From Deltaproteobacteria bacterium HGW-Deltaproteobacteria-6 (GTDB lineage Bacteria > Desulfobacterota > Syntrophia > Syntrophales > Smithellaceae): a DNA stretch of 64,000 bases. A program made the translations under genes and the position numbers. The notes under the pieces are model-generated. The model was not told the DNA's origin and made no database searches. It saw only the letters and a program-made list of their open reading frames with translations. The DNA lies in contig PHAT01000005.1 of assembly GCA_002840435.1 (NCBI GenBank), forward strand, positions 410,460 to 474,459, in the 5' to 3' direction. Below are positions 40,403 through 50,066 of the stretch, one piece after another. Positions within the stretch are counted from its first letter, which is position 1. Every line of letters starts with the position of its first letter.

Positions 40403-41029
40403 ATGATTGCAATTATTAATTATAACGCCGGAAACATTACAAGCGTTGCCCGGGCATTGCACAGCATCGGGCAGGATTTTGTCATCACGGATGATACCCG
40501 GAAGCTCGAAGCGGCATCGCATGTCATTTTTCCGGGTGTGGGCGCGGCAGGCGAAGCAATGGCTTACCTGCGGCAAAAGGGGCTGGACGAGTGGCTGAAA
40601 ATCTGTTTTCAGTCCGGAAAGCCGATCATGGGCATTTGTCTTGGCACACAGATTATCCTGAATCAGTCAGAAGAAAACGACACCGACTGTATTGGTCTGG
40701 TCGCCGGCGTGACGAAGCGCTTTCCTGAAAATCTGCAGGCGGCCGGCCGGGCCTTGAAGATTCCGCACATGGGCTGGAACAGTGTTGCACTGAAAAGCAA
40801 TCACCCGGTGTTTGAGGGTATCGATCCTTTGGCGGAATATTACTTTGTCCATTCCTACTACCCTGCTCCGTCTGATGAAGCAGCGGTTTTGGGCACGACC
40901 GATTACGGTATGAACTTTTGTTCGGTCCTGGCGGTAAAAAATCTGGTTGCCATGCAGTTTCATCCGGAAAAAAGCGGCAGGCCTGGGCTGCAGATCCTGA
41001 GAAACTTCTGTGCGTGGAGGCCGCGATGA
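40403..41029 (+). CDS. hisH: Imidazole glycerol phosphate synthase glutaminase subunit HisH
   Basis: The start [15 protein letters not shown] at 40403 fits the family; an ATG four codons upstream (40391-40394 region) is possible. The class I glutaminase has its nucleophile in MGICLGTQ and the catalytic His-Glu in MQFHPEKS. It makes ammonia for HisF. Its stop overlaps the hisF start in ATGA, so translation is coupled. Confidence 0.93.
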   Translation: MIAIINYNAGNITSVARALHSIGQDFVITDDTRKLEAASHVIFPGVGAAGEAMAYLRQKGLDEWLKICFQSGKPIMGICLGTQIILNQSEENDTDCIGLVAGVTKRFPENLQAAGRALKIPHMGWNSVALKSNHPVFEGIDPLAEYYFVHSYYPAPSDEAAVLGTTDYGMNFCSVLAVKNLVAMQFHPEKSGRPGLQILRNFCAWRPR

Positions 41030-41805
41030 TTTCTAAAAGAATAATTCCCTGTCTGGATGTGCGGGACGGCAAGCTGACCAAAGGGATTAAATTTAAAGGA
41101 AACGTGGATATCGGTGATCCCGTGGAAGTGGCCCGTGAATATTACGAGCAGGGTGCGGATGAAATTGTCTTCTATGATATTACCGCATCGTCCGATAAAC
41201 GCAACATTATGATTGACGTGGTCCGGCGTGTGGCCGAAACGATTTTCATTCCCTTTTCCGTGGGTGGCGGCATCCGCAACCTCGACGACATGCGCAAAGT
41301 CATCGGGGCCGGTGCGGAAAAAATAAGCGTCAACTCCGCGGCGGTGCTTGAACCGGATATTATTACGCAAGGCGCCCGGGCGTTTGGCAGTCAGTGCGTT
41401 GTGCTGGGTATGGATGTTCTGAAAGTAGCCGTAAGCGGGCAAACACCATCGGGTTATGAAATTGTCATTGAAGGCGGCAGGAAGCATACCGGCATTGATG
41501 CCCTTTGGTGGGCCAAAGAGGGAGAGCGCCTGGGCGCGGGAGAAATTTGCCTCAATTCCATTGATGCCGACGGCATGCAGAACGGCTATGAAATTAATTT
41601 AACAGCGCTTATTTCCGACAATGTTCGTATTCCCGTGATCGCCTCCGGCGGTGCGGGCAAGCCGGAACATCTGGCGGACGTCCTGACCACGGGGAGAGCC
41701 GACGCGGCGCTGATTGCTTCCATGGTGCATTACCGGACTTATACGATCTCGCAGATTAAAACTTATCTTCACGATCAAAAGATTCAAACCCGAATGCTCT
41801 GGTAG
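41026..41805 (+). CDS. hisF: Imidazole glycerol phosphate synthase cyclase subunit HisF
   Basis: The start is set at 41026 ([15 protein letters not shown]), which overlaps the hisH stop; an upstream in-frame ATG would lie inside hisH. The 259-residue TIM barrel has the first catalytic Asp in [38 protein letters not shown], the second Asp in VLGMDVLKV and [11 protein letters not shown]. It forms imidazole glycerol phosphate and AICAR. No other his genes are in the window. A variant SIDADGM replaces the usual S.D.DGT. Confidence 0.93.
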   Translation: MISKRIIPCLDVRDGKLTKGIKFKGNVDIGDPVEVAREYYEQGADEIVFYDITASSDKRNIMIDVVRRVAETIFIPFSVGGGIRNLDDMRKVIGAGAEKISVNSAAVLEPDIITQGARAFGSQCVVLGMDVLKVAVSGQTPSGYEIVIEGGRKHTGIDALWWAKEGERLGAGEICLNSIDADGMQNGYEINLTALISDNVRIPVIASGGAGKPEHLADVLTTGRADAALIASMVHYRTYTISQIKTYLHDQKIQTRMLW

Positions 41806-41821
41806 AAAACAATTATTATAC

Positions 41822-41850
41822 TTGACGAAATATGATTTGTATTCTTAGAA
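41822..41850 (+). promoter_or_regulatory. Candidate sigma-70 promoter for pdxST
   Basis: TTGACG (41822-41827) and TTAGAA (41845-41850) with a 17-base spacer lie 77 bases upstream of the pdxS GTG. The -35 is good and the -10 is weak. Confidence 0.35.
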
Positions 41851-41927
41851 TCAACGGATTAAAATAGTTTATATTCCCGCAAAACATGAGAAGGTATATT
41901 TAAAAAAAGTCAGGAGGCGTATAGAAA

Positions 41928-42809
41928 GTGGATGCAAAAAGATATGAATTAAATGTCCAGTTGGCGCAAATGCTGAAAGGCGGCGTCATTATGGATGTCA
42001 CCAATGTAGAACAGGCCAAAATAGCGGAAGAAGCAGGAGCCGTAGCGGTTATGGCGCTGGAACGCGTGCCGTCGGATATCCGCAAGGACGGCGGAGTGGC
42101 CCGTATGTCCGACCCGGCCATGATTGCTGAAATAAAAAAAGCGGTCTCGATTCCGGTCATGGCCAAGGCGCGTATCGGTCATTTTGTCGAAGCACAGCTG
42201 CTGGAAGCCCTGCGGATTGACTACATTGATGAAAGCGAAGTCCTGACGCCGGCTGATGAAGAATGCCATATTGATAAGACGAAATTCTCTATTCCGTTTG
42301 TCTGCGGCGCGCGCAACTTAGGCGAAGCGCTGAGAAGAATTGCTGAAGGCGCGGCGATGATCCGCACCAAAGGCGAAGCGGGAACAGGCAATGTCGTGGA
42401 AGCGGTGCGTCATATGAGAACCATGAACCGTGAAATCCGCCAGGTTGCTCAAATGCCGGTGGAAGAAGTGACCGGATTTGCCAAAGCAAACGGTCTGCCC
42501 TATGAACTGGCGCTGAAAGTAAAAGAACTGGGACGCCTGCCGGTCGTCAATTTTGCCGCAGGGGGGCTCGCGACACCGGCCGATGCGGCATTGATGATGC
42601 AGCTGGGCTGTGACGGCGTTTTTGTGGGTTCCGGTATTTTCAAATCCGCCGATCCGGCCAAACGCGCGCGCGCCATCGTTAAGGCGACCGCTTATTTCAA
42701 CGATCCGCAAAAGGTTCTGGAAGCGTCCATCGGTTTGGGCGAGGCTATGCCGGGCCTGGAAATCGGGCAGATTCCGCCGGAACAGATTCTGGCAAAGCGC
42801 GGCTGGTAA
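41928..42809 (+). CDS. pdxS: Pyridoxal 5'-phosphate synthase lyase subunit PdxS
   Basis: This 293-residue protein starts with GTG after AGGAGG. It has [34 protein letters not shown], with the catalytic Lys in [11 protein letters not shown], and the second in [12 protein letters not shown]. It builds PLP directly from ribose 5-phosphate, glyceraldehyde 3-phosphate and ammonia supplied by PdxT, encoded 8 bases downstream. Confidence 0.97.
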   Translation: MDAKRYELNVQLAQMLKGGVIMDVTNVEQAKIAEEAGAVAVMALERVPSDIRKDGGVARMSDPAMIAEIKKAVSIPVMAKARIGHFVEAQLLEALRIDYIDESEVLTPADEECHIDKTKFSIPFVCGARNLGEALRRIAEGAAMIRTKGEAGTGNVVEAVRHMRTMNREIRQVAQMPVEEVTGFAKANGLPYELALKVKELGRLPVVNFAAGGLATPADAALMMQLGCDGVFVGSGIFKSADPAKRARAIVKATAYFNDPQKVLEASIGLGEAMPGLEIGQIPPEQILAKRGW

Positions 42810-42817
42810 TTATTGTT

Positions 42818-43495
42818 ATGTCAGTGCATTTGGTTAAACATCAACTGGGAGTTATCGGCGTTCTGGATTTGCAGGGCGGTGTTCACGAGCATCTGGAACA
42901 TCTGGAAAGGCTGGGACTTCCTTACAAGCGTGTCAAACAGGCGGCTGATTTTGCCGGTCTGATAGGCTTGATCATTCCCGGCGGCGAAAGCACCTGCCTG
43001 GCGCGGCTTCTGACCATTTTTGATCTGAAAGATGTTATTCTTCAACATTACAATCGGGGCATGAAGATCTGGGGCACCTGTGCCGGGGCCATATTGCTGG
43101 CCGATAAAGTAGTCGGCGATCCATCCTGTCTGGGCCTCATCGATATGGCCATCGAACGCAACAGTTTCGGCAGCCAGCTGGACAGCTTTAAAGCGGAAGC
43201 CCGGATTCCGGCTGTTTCCAACGAAACCATACCGCTGATCTTCATCCGCGCGCCGAAAATTCTGAGCGCCGGTAAAGATGTTAAGATTCTGCTCCGGATG
43301 GATGATTATATTGCTGCTGCGGAAACGGATGGTATTTTAGTCACAGTTTTTCATCCCGAATTAACCGGTTGTCTGGCATTTCACCGGTATTTCGCTTTGA
43401 AATGCGGCCTGAATTGTGATGCGGAAAACGCCTCAACCGTCAATCAGGACTGGAAGAATGTCAGTTGGATGAAGCTGGCGCGCATTGCATCGTAA
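42818..43495 (+). CDS. pdxT: Pyridoxal 5'-phosphate synthase glutaminase subunit PdxT
   Basis: This 225-residue class I glutaminase has GVLDLQGGVHEHLEHL, the oxyanion loop IIPGGEST, the nucleophile in IWGTCAGAILL and the catalytic His-Glu in TVFHPEL. It feeds ammonia to PdxS. The C-terminus is slightly long for the family (extra VNQDWKNVSWMKLARIAS). Confidence 0.95.
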   Translation: MSVHLVKHQLGVIGVLDLQGGVHEHLEHLERLGLPYKRVKQAADFAGLIGLIIPGGESTCLARLLTIFDLKDVILQHYNRGMKIWGTCAGAILLADKVVGDPSCLGLIDMAIERNSFGSQLDSFKAEARIPAVSNETIPLIFIRAPKILSAGKDVKILLRMDDYIAAAETDGILVTVFHPELTGCLAFHRYFALKCGLNCDAENASTVNQDWKNVSWMKLARIAS

Positions 43496-43561
43496 CCACG
43501 GTATTTTAAATTTAAACTAAAGTGATTGCGAAATTTTCACTGCTAAGATATGTAAAAACGC

Positions 43562-44515
43562 ATGGACGTTAAATTTATCAATCCTTTTATATATGGTACG
43601 ATGGAAGTCATGGAAAAAATGGCTTTTATCAAGCCGGTTGCAGGAAGGCCCTTTGCCAAAACAAATGAAGCCGCCTGTGGGGACGTTTCGGGCATCATCG
43701 GCATGACGGGCGACGCGACAGGATCGCTGGCCATGAGTTTCAGCGAGTCCTGTATTATCAATATTGTTTCCAAGATGCTGGGAGAAAAAACCACTGAAAT
43801 AAACAGAGAAGTCCTCGACGCAGTGGGCGAGCTCACCAATATGATTTCCGGCTCGTCGCGCAAGCTCATGGAAAAAGATGATTTAAAAGTTTTTGCAGCC
43901 ATTCCAACGATTGTTTTCGGCAAAGCCCACACCATTTATCACATTATCAAAGGCCCCAGCATTGTAATCCCCTTTGAAACTGAAGCGGGTCAATTCGTTA
44001 TTGACGTTTGTCTGAAATCCAATATCAAAGCAAAACAGGAAGAAGTGGAACCCGAACAGAAGGCCGCGTTTAATCCCACCATCTTCGGCAAACCCTCCAC
44101 GGGATTGTCACCCAATGCCGCATTTGATCCGAAAGCTCATAACCCGGCTGTTTTCGGTAAACCGTCCATGCCCAAAGCGGCGCCGGACATCCTGCAGGAA
44201 AAAATTGACAAAGATTTGACCAGGGCCATTCCCGTTGAACATAAGAACGCAGCGGAGCGCCTGGAATATTTGCGAAAAGTCCTGGTGGAAACCAATGCCA
44301 CCCGCGACGTAATTATGAAGCAAATGAAGGAACAGCCCTTCATGGAATTCACGCAGAGACAGCGTTACAAAAAAGCGCTGCCCGCCTATGATGCAAAAAT
44401 CAAGAGACTGAAGCTGGATATTTCGGCGGCGGAAACTATTTTAAAGATGTCCAAGGATGATCTGGAAAATCCAACCATTAAACCGCATTTTCAGCACTAC
44501 CCCAACAAAAGCTGA
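43562..44515 (+). CDS. CheX-like chemotaxis phosphatase-domain protein
   Basis: The N-terminal 150 residues match the CheX fold: NPFIYGTMEVMEKMAF, GMTGDATGSLAMSFSE and the active-site-type motif LDAVGELTNMISGSSRK with Glu and Asn in E..N spacing. A repeated linker follows (NPTIFGKPS and NPAVFGKPS, residues about 170-205) and then a helical C-terminal domain. CheX dephosphorylates CheY-P. No che operon is nearby, so the partner is unknown. The gene lies between pdxT and a GNAT gene. Confidence 0.8.
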   Translation: MDVKFINPFIYGTMEVMEKMAFIKPVAGRPFAKTNEAACGDVSGIIGMTGDATGSLAMSFSESCIINIVSKMLGEKTTEINREVLDAVGELTNMISGSSRKLMEKDDLKVFAAIPTIVFGKAHTIYHIIKGPSIVIPFETEAGQFVIDVCLKSNIKAKQEEVEPEQKAAFNPTIFGKPSTGLSPNAAFDPKAHNPAVFGKPSMPKAAPDILQEKIDKDLTRAIPVEHKNAAERLEYLRKVLVETNATRDVIMKQMKEQPFMEFTQRQRYKKALPAYDAKIKRLKLDISAAETILKMSKDDLENPTIKPHFQHYPNKS

Positions 44516-44530
44516 TTTTGATATCCTCTC

Positions 44531-45313
44531 ATGTCTGTAATCAACTTAATTGAAGACACTTTTTTTGCCAATGCCCGCTACTGGGGCGGACTCCATCGTT
44601 TTCTTTATCACAGCGGCTCGATCTGGACGATGAAGACGGGTATCGCATCCGCCGATCTTAACATGGCCTGGAATGAAACCCCCCTGACGGCAGACGATTC
44701 CCGGACGATTCTGAGTATCAAAGAGGATTTCCGGAAAGCAGCGTTGCCTTTCTGGTGGTGGGTATTTCCCAATGCAAAATCGCCGGCGACCATCGATATG
44801 CTGGCGGCCGAAGGTTTTTCGCTTGTCGCCAGCATTCCGTCCATGCTGGCGGATTTGAGTCTGCTGCCGGATGGGGAATCCCGCGATACGGCTGTTACCG
44901 TCAGCCAGGTCGTAAATAAGGAAGATCTGGAGTTGTGGAAAGAGGTATCCTTTGCCGGATTTGATTTCCCCGTTGAAACGCGCGATCAGTATGACCGCTT
45001 CACCCGGGCATTTAATCTCGGCCCCGATGCTCCGCAAAAAATATTTCTGGCTTTTTTTAATGGCAGGCCGGCAGCTACCTCTATGTTGTTTCTGGCCGAA
45101 AAAGCAGCGGGTATTTATTTTGTCACGACGCTTGCCGAACACCGGAAAAAGGGAATCGGCCTGGAATTGACGCAAGCGACCATGCGCTTTGCCAAGAAGG
45201 CCTGCGCCCGCTTTGCCACACTTCAGTCCTCACCGGACGGACTCAGGGTCTACGAACAGGCGGGGTTCCGGGAACACTGCCGGGTGGACGTTTACAGCCC
45301 GGACGCTGCCTGA
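44531..45313 (+). CDS. GNAT-family N-acetyltransferase
   Basis: This 260-residue protein has a divergent N-terminal half and a C-terminal GNAT fold with FFNGRPAATSMLFLAEKAAGIYFVTT, the acetyl-CoA motif EHRKKGIGLELTQA and the conserved LQSSPDGLRVYEQAGF. The acceptor is unknown. It ends 25 bases from the convergent PEP-binding gene. Confidence 0.82.
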   Translation: MSVINLIEDTFFANARYWGGLHRFLYHSGSIWTMKTGIASADLNMAWNETPLTADDSRTILSIKEDFRKAALPFWWWVFPNAKSPATIDMLAAEGFSLVASIPSMLADLSLLPDGESRDTAVTVSQVVNKEDLELWKEVSFAGFDFPVETRDQYDRFTRAFNLGPDAPQKIFLAFFNGRPAATSMLFLAEKAAGIYFVTTLAEHRKKGIGLELTQATMRFAKKACARFATLQSSPDGLRVYEQAGFREHCRVDVYSPDAA

Positions 45314-45338
45314 TTTTCAAATACTTTTCGGCCCCACC

Positions 45339-47930
45339 CTATTTCCCAAAAAAACAAATCATCTTCTGTGTTACGATATCCGACAGCAGCCGCAGATCCT
45401 TATTTCTCACATCATATACTTTTACCACGCCGGCGAAGCGCGCATCGTCCGGCATCAGATCCGTCAGAATGTTGGGTTGCTTTTTCATCCATGCGCTGTT
45501 GAAAATAACGCCGTTTTGCTCGGGGTAGATCGCCATGTAAAAAATATCCATCTCCACCATGTCCTGAAAGAAATGCGTTCCAAAAGACAAGTCGGGAATC
45601 AAAGATCCGTCCTGATAGGCTATTTCGCCAATGGCGGTAATGTTGTTAATTTCCGAAAAAGTTACCGGAACACCCATTGCCGGGGTTGTGGTTCCCCATC
45701 GTCCCGGTCCCAGAAGAATTGACGGCATGACGTCGCGCCGTCCGATCTGCCGGTTGATTTTACCCACCAGCCGGGCCACTTCGTATTTTTCAGAAACAGA
45801 CAGTTTTGTGTAACCTTCCGGATCAATATAAATAATGCGGGAGATGGCCTGATAGATGCTGCCGCCCATGAAATTTGCTTCCTGTCGGATCAGGATCTTG
45901 GATCGGGACATCTTGTCCGGCAGCTGGACGCGGCTGTAATGGCCCTTGGTCTGGAAGGGACGGCACTGGAGCAGGTTGATCTGCAATTTACCCTTCGCGT
46001 TGATGTTGACCGTGAATTCAATATCCACAGGGTAGCGATAAACCTGCTCCAGCGTTCTCAGCAGCCGGGACATGTTTTTCGCAAAAGATGTGGAGGCCAG
46101 CAGTTGATCAAACGTGATCATCAGAGCGTCGCGGGTGTCTTTGCCTACCGAGCGCAGATAATCGGCGGCCTTGGTATCTTCTTCGACGATCAGATCCAGA
46201 CGCGGCACCAGGTCAAGCCTGAGCAGTTCCGTGGATTTGATGGTTTGAAATTCGTTGTCGCGCAGATTGAGCACATCCGTTTCATGCTGGGAGAACCGCT
46301 TGATGTCCTCCTGCTTGGCGTAAGGTTTGGTCAGCGGCGCATCCAGGGCGACAATGCGCGGATAGTCATTTTCCACGCGGTTCACGGCGCGCGTGCCCAG
46401 ACCGAAAACAATCCTGAGCATGCCGGCTTTCGGGTCCATGCCTTTCTGCCAGACAAAGGTATTATAGGACAGACCGACGCCCGCCACGCCGGGGAAGAAA
46501 TAAATGTCGCGGTGTGATCCGGACACGCGCTGCACCAGGAGTGCCATCTGCTCGTCTTGATGGGCCATGCCGCGTTGCAGGCGGTAGGTGAGGGCGTCCT
46601 CGTTCATGGTGGAGGCGAAAATTTTGCGGACGGCTTCTTCAAAAGCCCGGTAGCGTTCTTCGGGAGTTTCCTGGTTGACCAGGAAGTAACTTTCATATTT
46701 TCCGGCAAAGGCGTTGCCGAACGCGTCTTCCAGCAGAGAACTGGAACGGACGATAATCGGGGCCTGACCATAATATTCCAGCATGAGTTGGAACTGCTCC
46801 TTGATTTCGTCTGGAAAAACGCCATACAGCATTTTGCTTTTGAGTTCACGGGCGACTTCAAAGTAACCCTCGTCGGTCTTTTGCGACATGAGCAGTTTCC
46901 ACCAGCCGTTTTGCACCATGTAGGAATAGAAAATATCCGAACCGATATAAAAAGAATCATGTATTTCCAGTTCGGCATCCCAGTCAAAAGTCGGGTCTTT
47001 ACGCAGGATGTTGCGCGCCAGCAGCATGCCCACGGATTTGCCGCCGATAAACCCCGTCCCAATGAGGCGTTTTTTAATTTCCACCAGGTCTTCCAGAGAG
47101 AAGTATTCCTTCACCAGAGACAACATTCTTTTCTCGCGTCCGATCAACACATGCGAGAGGGTTTCCACCATATTCTGCTTTTCCTGCGTGGCTTCCGGGT
47201 CTTCCAGGATCGTGGTCGCTTTGAGGAAGATGCGGTCCCAGTAATCGAGATTACGGACGCTGCTGCTGGCGTTCTTGTTCGTCAGGTAAGATAAAGTGCT
47301 TGCGGCGTCTGCACTGTTTAAAATCGGGACAAATTTATCGTCTTCCATGACATGCGGCAAATACATGGTCGGTGTATAGCGTTTCCAGGCTTTGAGCGGA
47401 TGGACGCAGATTTTACCGTTGTTGTTATACACATCCAGCAGGACCTGCGTGGTTTCGCGAATCCGTGCCACAGTTTTGAAAGAGTGACGGCTTCTCAGAA
47501 TCGAGAAATATGCGACCGTGTTGAGCTCGAAAAGATAAGGGCAGGTTATAACGAAAAAATTGCCGATCATCAGATCCGTGGCCCAGGCCATCAGTAAATC
47601 GGACAGGCAGTCGAAGACATAAAAAACATCCCTTCCTTCATCCCGGACAATATTATGGACCTGCGTGGAAAATGATTCAAACCCTTTGTTGGCGTTGAGT
47701 TTATAAACTTTTATTTTTTTGTTTGATTCCAAAAGCGGCGGATGGTTGGCAAACCGCATATAGACAAGGCGTTGATTACGGGCCAGAGCTGTTTTCACAT
47801 AAGGATCAACGAATTTTTTGTAGTCTTCAATATCATCAACCTGAAGAACGACGTTGTCGCCCATTTGCAGATAGCTGAGTATTTCATCCAAGCCTTTTAT
47901 TCCTGTACTGACGCGGGTGTAAGGTGTCAT
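45339..47930 (-). CDS. PEP/pyruvate-binding (PPDK N-terminal-like) protein with a degenerate RecA-like N-terminus
   Basis: The start is set at 47930 (MTPYTRVSTGIKGLDEIL) after GAGGATAAAA; starts at 47948 and 48074 are in frame. The first 230 residues recall a KaiC/RadA-like domain (STGIKGLDEIL..L..GD) but lack a Walker A motif. The rest has GFIGGKSVGMLLARNIL, IIVRSSSLLEDAFGNAFAGKY and a PEP-synthase-like C-terminal block (ILLGPGRWGTTTPAMGVPVTF). The phospho-histidine domain and PEP barrel of PPDK are missing. The substrate is uncertain. It is divergent from amt, and the shared gap carries ACA-N4-TGT sites. Confidence 0.7.
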   Translation of the reverse strand: MTPYTRVSTGIKGLDEILSYLQMGDNVVLQVDDIEDYKKFVDPYVKTALARNQRLVYMRFANHPPLLESNKKIKVYKLNANKGFESFSTQVHNIVRDEGRDVFYVFDCLSDLLMAWATDLMIGNFFVITCPYLFELNTVAYFSILRSRHSFKTVARIRETTQVLLDVYNNNGKICVHPLKAWKRYTPTMYLPHVMEDDKFVPILNSADAASTLSYLTNKNASSSVRNLDYWDRIFLKATTILEDPEATQEKQNMVETLSHVLIGREKRMLSLVKEYFSLEDLVEIKKRLIGTGFIGGKSVGMLLARNILRKDPTFDWDAELEIHDSFYIGSDIFYSYMVQNGWWKLLMSQKTDEGYFEVARELKSKMLYGVFPDEIKEQFQLMLEYYGQAPIIVRSSSLLEDAFGNAFAGKYESYFLVNQETPEERYRAFEEAVRKIFASTMNEDALTYRLQRGMAHQDEQMALLVQRVSGSHRDIYFFPGVAGVGLSYNTFVWQKGMDPKAGMLRIVFGLGTRAVNRVENDYPRIVALDAPLTKPYAKQEDIKRFSQHETDVLNLRDNEFQTIKSTELLRLDLVPRLDLIVEEDTKAADYLRSVGKDTRDALMITFDQLLASTSFAKNMSRLLRTLEQVYRYPVDIEFTVNINAKGKLQINLLQCRPFQTKGHYSRVQLPDKMSRSKILIRQEANFMGGSIYQAISRIIYIDPEGYTKLSVSEKYEVARLVGKINRQIGRRDVMPSILLGPGRWGTTTPAMGVPVTFSEINNITAIGEIAYQDGSLIPDLSFGTHFFQDMVEMDIFYMAIYPEQNGVIFNSAWMKKQPNILTDLMPDDARFAGVVKVYDVRNKDLRLLSDIVTQKMICFFGK

Positions 47931-47963
47931 AATTTTTTTTATCCTCATCCAATAATTTGTGTA

Positions 47964-47973
47964 ACAAATTTGT
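47964..47973. promoter_or_regulatory. ACA-N4-TGT site 1 (upstream of the PEP-binding gene)
   Basis: The site reads TAACA-AATT-TGTAC, 34 bases upstream of the start codon at 47930. It is one of the repeated dyads of the nitrogen region. Confidence 0.45.
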
Positions 47974-48241
47974 ACGCTGTAAATTGGTTCATATGGTTCT
48001 GAAAGATCATGGCGCAAAAAGAGGTTATTCTTAAAATAATAGTGATTATTACTATTTATAAAATTAATTTTCAACCGATAACGGCTATCTCTATTTTATT
48101 GAAAAGCATTGAAAGCTTCTTTTCCGATTATTGTATCAATTTTTATGCCAGAAACATTTTTGTGTTTCAACTTTGTCCAAAATCATTTTTTTGCAAAAAT
48201 TGAGGTATCTGACCGGCGGATTTTGATGATTCCACTCACAA

Positions 48242-48251
48242 CCAATATTGT
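48242..48251. promoter_or_regulatory. Near-match ACA-N4-TGT site 2 (upstream of amt1)
   Basis: The site reads CCA-ATAT-TGT, with one mismatch in the first ACA. It has the same CAATATTG core as the 56552 site. Confidence 0.3.
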
Positions 48252-48327
48252 ATGATTTTGCCATGCCGTCTTCGGGTGTCCTGTTTAATATTTTCTGACA
48301 TATTAGTTTTTCCATCTGCGATTTGGT

Positions 48328-48337
48328 ACATATTTGT
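48328..48337. promoter_or_regulatory. ACA-N4-TGT site 3 (upstream of amt1)
   Basis: The site reads GTACA-TATT-TGTAC, a perfect dyad in the outer arms. Its centre lies about 100 bases upstream of the predicted start from the sigma-54 promoter at 48408, a normal activator distance. Confidence 0.55.
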
Positions 48338-48407
48338 ACGTTTTTAATCTGTGAAATAATGGCTTAATGTTCATTGTATTCAGCTATTTGTGAGCATTGC
48401 CGTCTTC

Positions 48408-48422
48408 TGGCATCATCCTTGC
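48408..48422 (+). promoter_or_regulatory. Sigma-54 promoter of amt1
   Basis: TGGCATCATCCTTGC has GG at -24 and GC at -12 with exactly 10 bases between, and TTGC at the -12 side. It lies 44 bases upstream of the amt1 start codon. Confidence 0.75.
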
Positions 48423-48466
48423 GCTAAGAAAAGGCGCGAAACAAAAACTTTTCGAAGGAGGTATTG

Positions 48467-49702
48467 ATGATGAATTCGGGAGATACAGCATGGGTTTTGA
48501 TGGCCAGCGCTCTGGTCCTGCTTATGACGATTCCGGGGCTGGCATTTTTTTACGGAGGCCTGGTCAGGCGCAAGAACGTTCTGTCTATTTTGATGCAGTG
48601 CTTTATTATCGTTTGCGTTATCAGCCTGCAGTGGGTGCTGTTCGGCTATTCTCTGGCATTCGGGCCGGATTTCCACGGCATCATCGGCAATCTGGATTGG
48701 GCGGGACTCAATGGCGTGGGCGCTATCCCCAACAAGGATTACGCGGCAACCATTCCTCATTCAGTTTTTATGATCTTTCAGGCCATGTTTGCCATCATTA
48801 CACCGGCCCTGATCATCGGCGCTTATGCGGAAAGAGTGAAGTTTCCCGCTTTCCTGCTTTTTACGCTGCTCTGGGCGACGTTTGTCTACGATCCTCTGGC
48901 CCACTGGGTCTGGGGAACGGGCGGCTGGCTGAAGGCCATGGGCGGACTGGATTTTGCCGGCGGCATCGTCGTGCATGTGAGTTCCGGCATATCGGCTCTG
49001 GTCCTGGCGTTATTACTCGGCAAACGGGTTGGTTATAACCACAAACCCATTCGCCCGCATAACCTGCCTTTCACCGTTCTGGGCGCGGCTCTTTTATGGT
49101 TCGGCTGGTTCGGATTCAATGCCGGCAGCGCACTGGCAGCGGACGGTCTTGCCGCCAATGCCTTTGTGACCACCAATACGGCAACAGCGGCTGCCGGTTT
49201 GGCCTGGGCACTGATTGAATGGTGGCACAATGGGACACCGACCATTCTGGGGACGGCTACCGGCGCTGTCGCGGGCCTTGTGGCCATCACACCCGCCTGC
49301 GGTTTTGTAAACCCGATGAATGCCATGTTCATGGGCATCATCGTCGCCCTGGTCTGCTATACGGCCGTCGCCGTGATTAAAGGCAAGCTCGGCTACGATG
49401 ACTCTCTCGATGCATTCGGCGTGCATGGCGTCGGCGGAACTGTCGGCACGATCCTCACAGGGGTCTTCGCGCAGAAAGCAATGAATGCAGCGGGCGCGGA
49501 CGGGCTGCTCTTCGGCAATGTTCATCAATTCCTGGTGCAATGCCTGATGCTGGTCGTGACGATCGCCTTTGCCGCGATCATGACCTTTATCATCTTCAAG
49601 ATTGTGGATGCGACAATCGGCATGAGGGTTGAAGAGAAGCATGAAATCGTCGGTCTGGATCTGACCCAACAAAGTGAAGCGGCTTACACCGTGATTGAAT
49701 AG
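48467..49702 (+). CDS. amt: Ammonium transporter Amt (first copy)
   Basis: The ATG at 48467 follows GGAGG. The 411-residue protein has the Amt motif set: PGLAFFYGGLVRRKNVLSILMQ, AMFAIITPALIIGAYAERVKFPAFLLF, the pore histidine in HVSSGISAL and another in FGVHGVGGTVGTIL. It moves ammonium across the cytoplasmic membrane and is gated by PII. It is followed by glnB 12 bases downstream and begins a run amt-glnB-HTH-porin. Confidence 0.95.
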   Translation: MMNSGDTAWVLMASALVLLMTIPGLAFFYGGLVRRKNVLSILMQCFIIVCVISLQWVLFGYSLAFGPDFHGIIGNLDWAGLNGVGAIPNKDYAATIPHSVFMIFQAMFAIITPALIIGAYAERVKFPAFLLFTLLWATFVYDPLAHWVWGTGGWLKAMGGLDFAGGIVVHVSSGISALVLALLLGKRVGYNHKPIRPHNLPFTVLGAALLWFGWFGFNAGSALAADGLAANAFVTTNTATAAAGLAWALIEWWHNGTPTILGTATGAVAGLVAITPACGFVNPMNAMFMGIIVALVCYTAVAVIKGKLGYDDSLDAFGVHGVGGTVGTILTGVFAQKAMNAAGADGLLFGNVHQFLVQCLMLVVTIAFAAIMTFIIFKIVDATIGMRVEEKHEIVGLDLTQQSEAAYTVIE

Positions 49703-49714
49703 GAGGAATAAATC

Positions 49715-50056
49715 ATGAAATTAGTCATCGCCATCATTCAGCCCCACAAACTGGAGGCCGTCAAGAAAGAGTTGGAAGCCGTCGAAGTGAACTTAATGAC
49801 CGTTGCCAACGTCCTGGGGCAGGGACGGCAAAAGGGCGTCACCGAAATTTACCGCGGCGCCAAGGAAGCAGGCGGCCTGCTCAATAAAGTAAGACTGGAT
49901 ATTGCCGTCAATGAAGACTTTGTCCAGCCCACGATTGACGCCATTGTCAAGGGCGCCCACACGGGGTCGGTGGGTGACGGCAAGATCTTTATCGTAGAAC
50001 TGGCCGAGTGCATCCGGATCAGCTCCGGCGAACGGGGCGGCTGCGCCATTGGTTGA
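49715..50056 (+). CDS. glnB: PII nitrogen regulator (GlnB/GlnK type), no Tyr51
   Basis: This 113-residue protein has the PII fold (IIQPHKLEAVKKEL..VEVNLMTV) and the C-terminal ATP site GDGKIFIVELAECIRISSGERGG with Arg101/103 equivalents. In the T-loop the uridylylation tyrosine (51) is Glu, while Tyr46 is kept. So it should not be uridylylated like the E. coli proteins. It lies directly downstream of amt and probably controls the transporter by binding. Confidence 0.95.
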   Translation: MKLVIAIIQPHKLEAVKKELEAVEVNLMTVANVLGQGRQKGVTEIYRGAKEAGGLLNKVRLDIAVNEDFVQPTIDAIVKGAHTGSVGDGKIFIVELAECIRISSGERGGCAIG

Positions 50057-50066
50057 GGTCCGCGTG

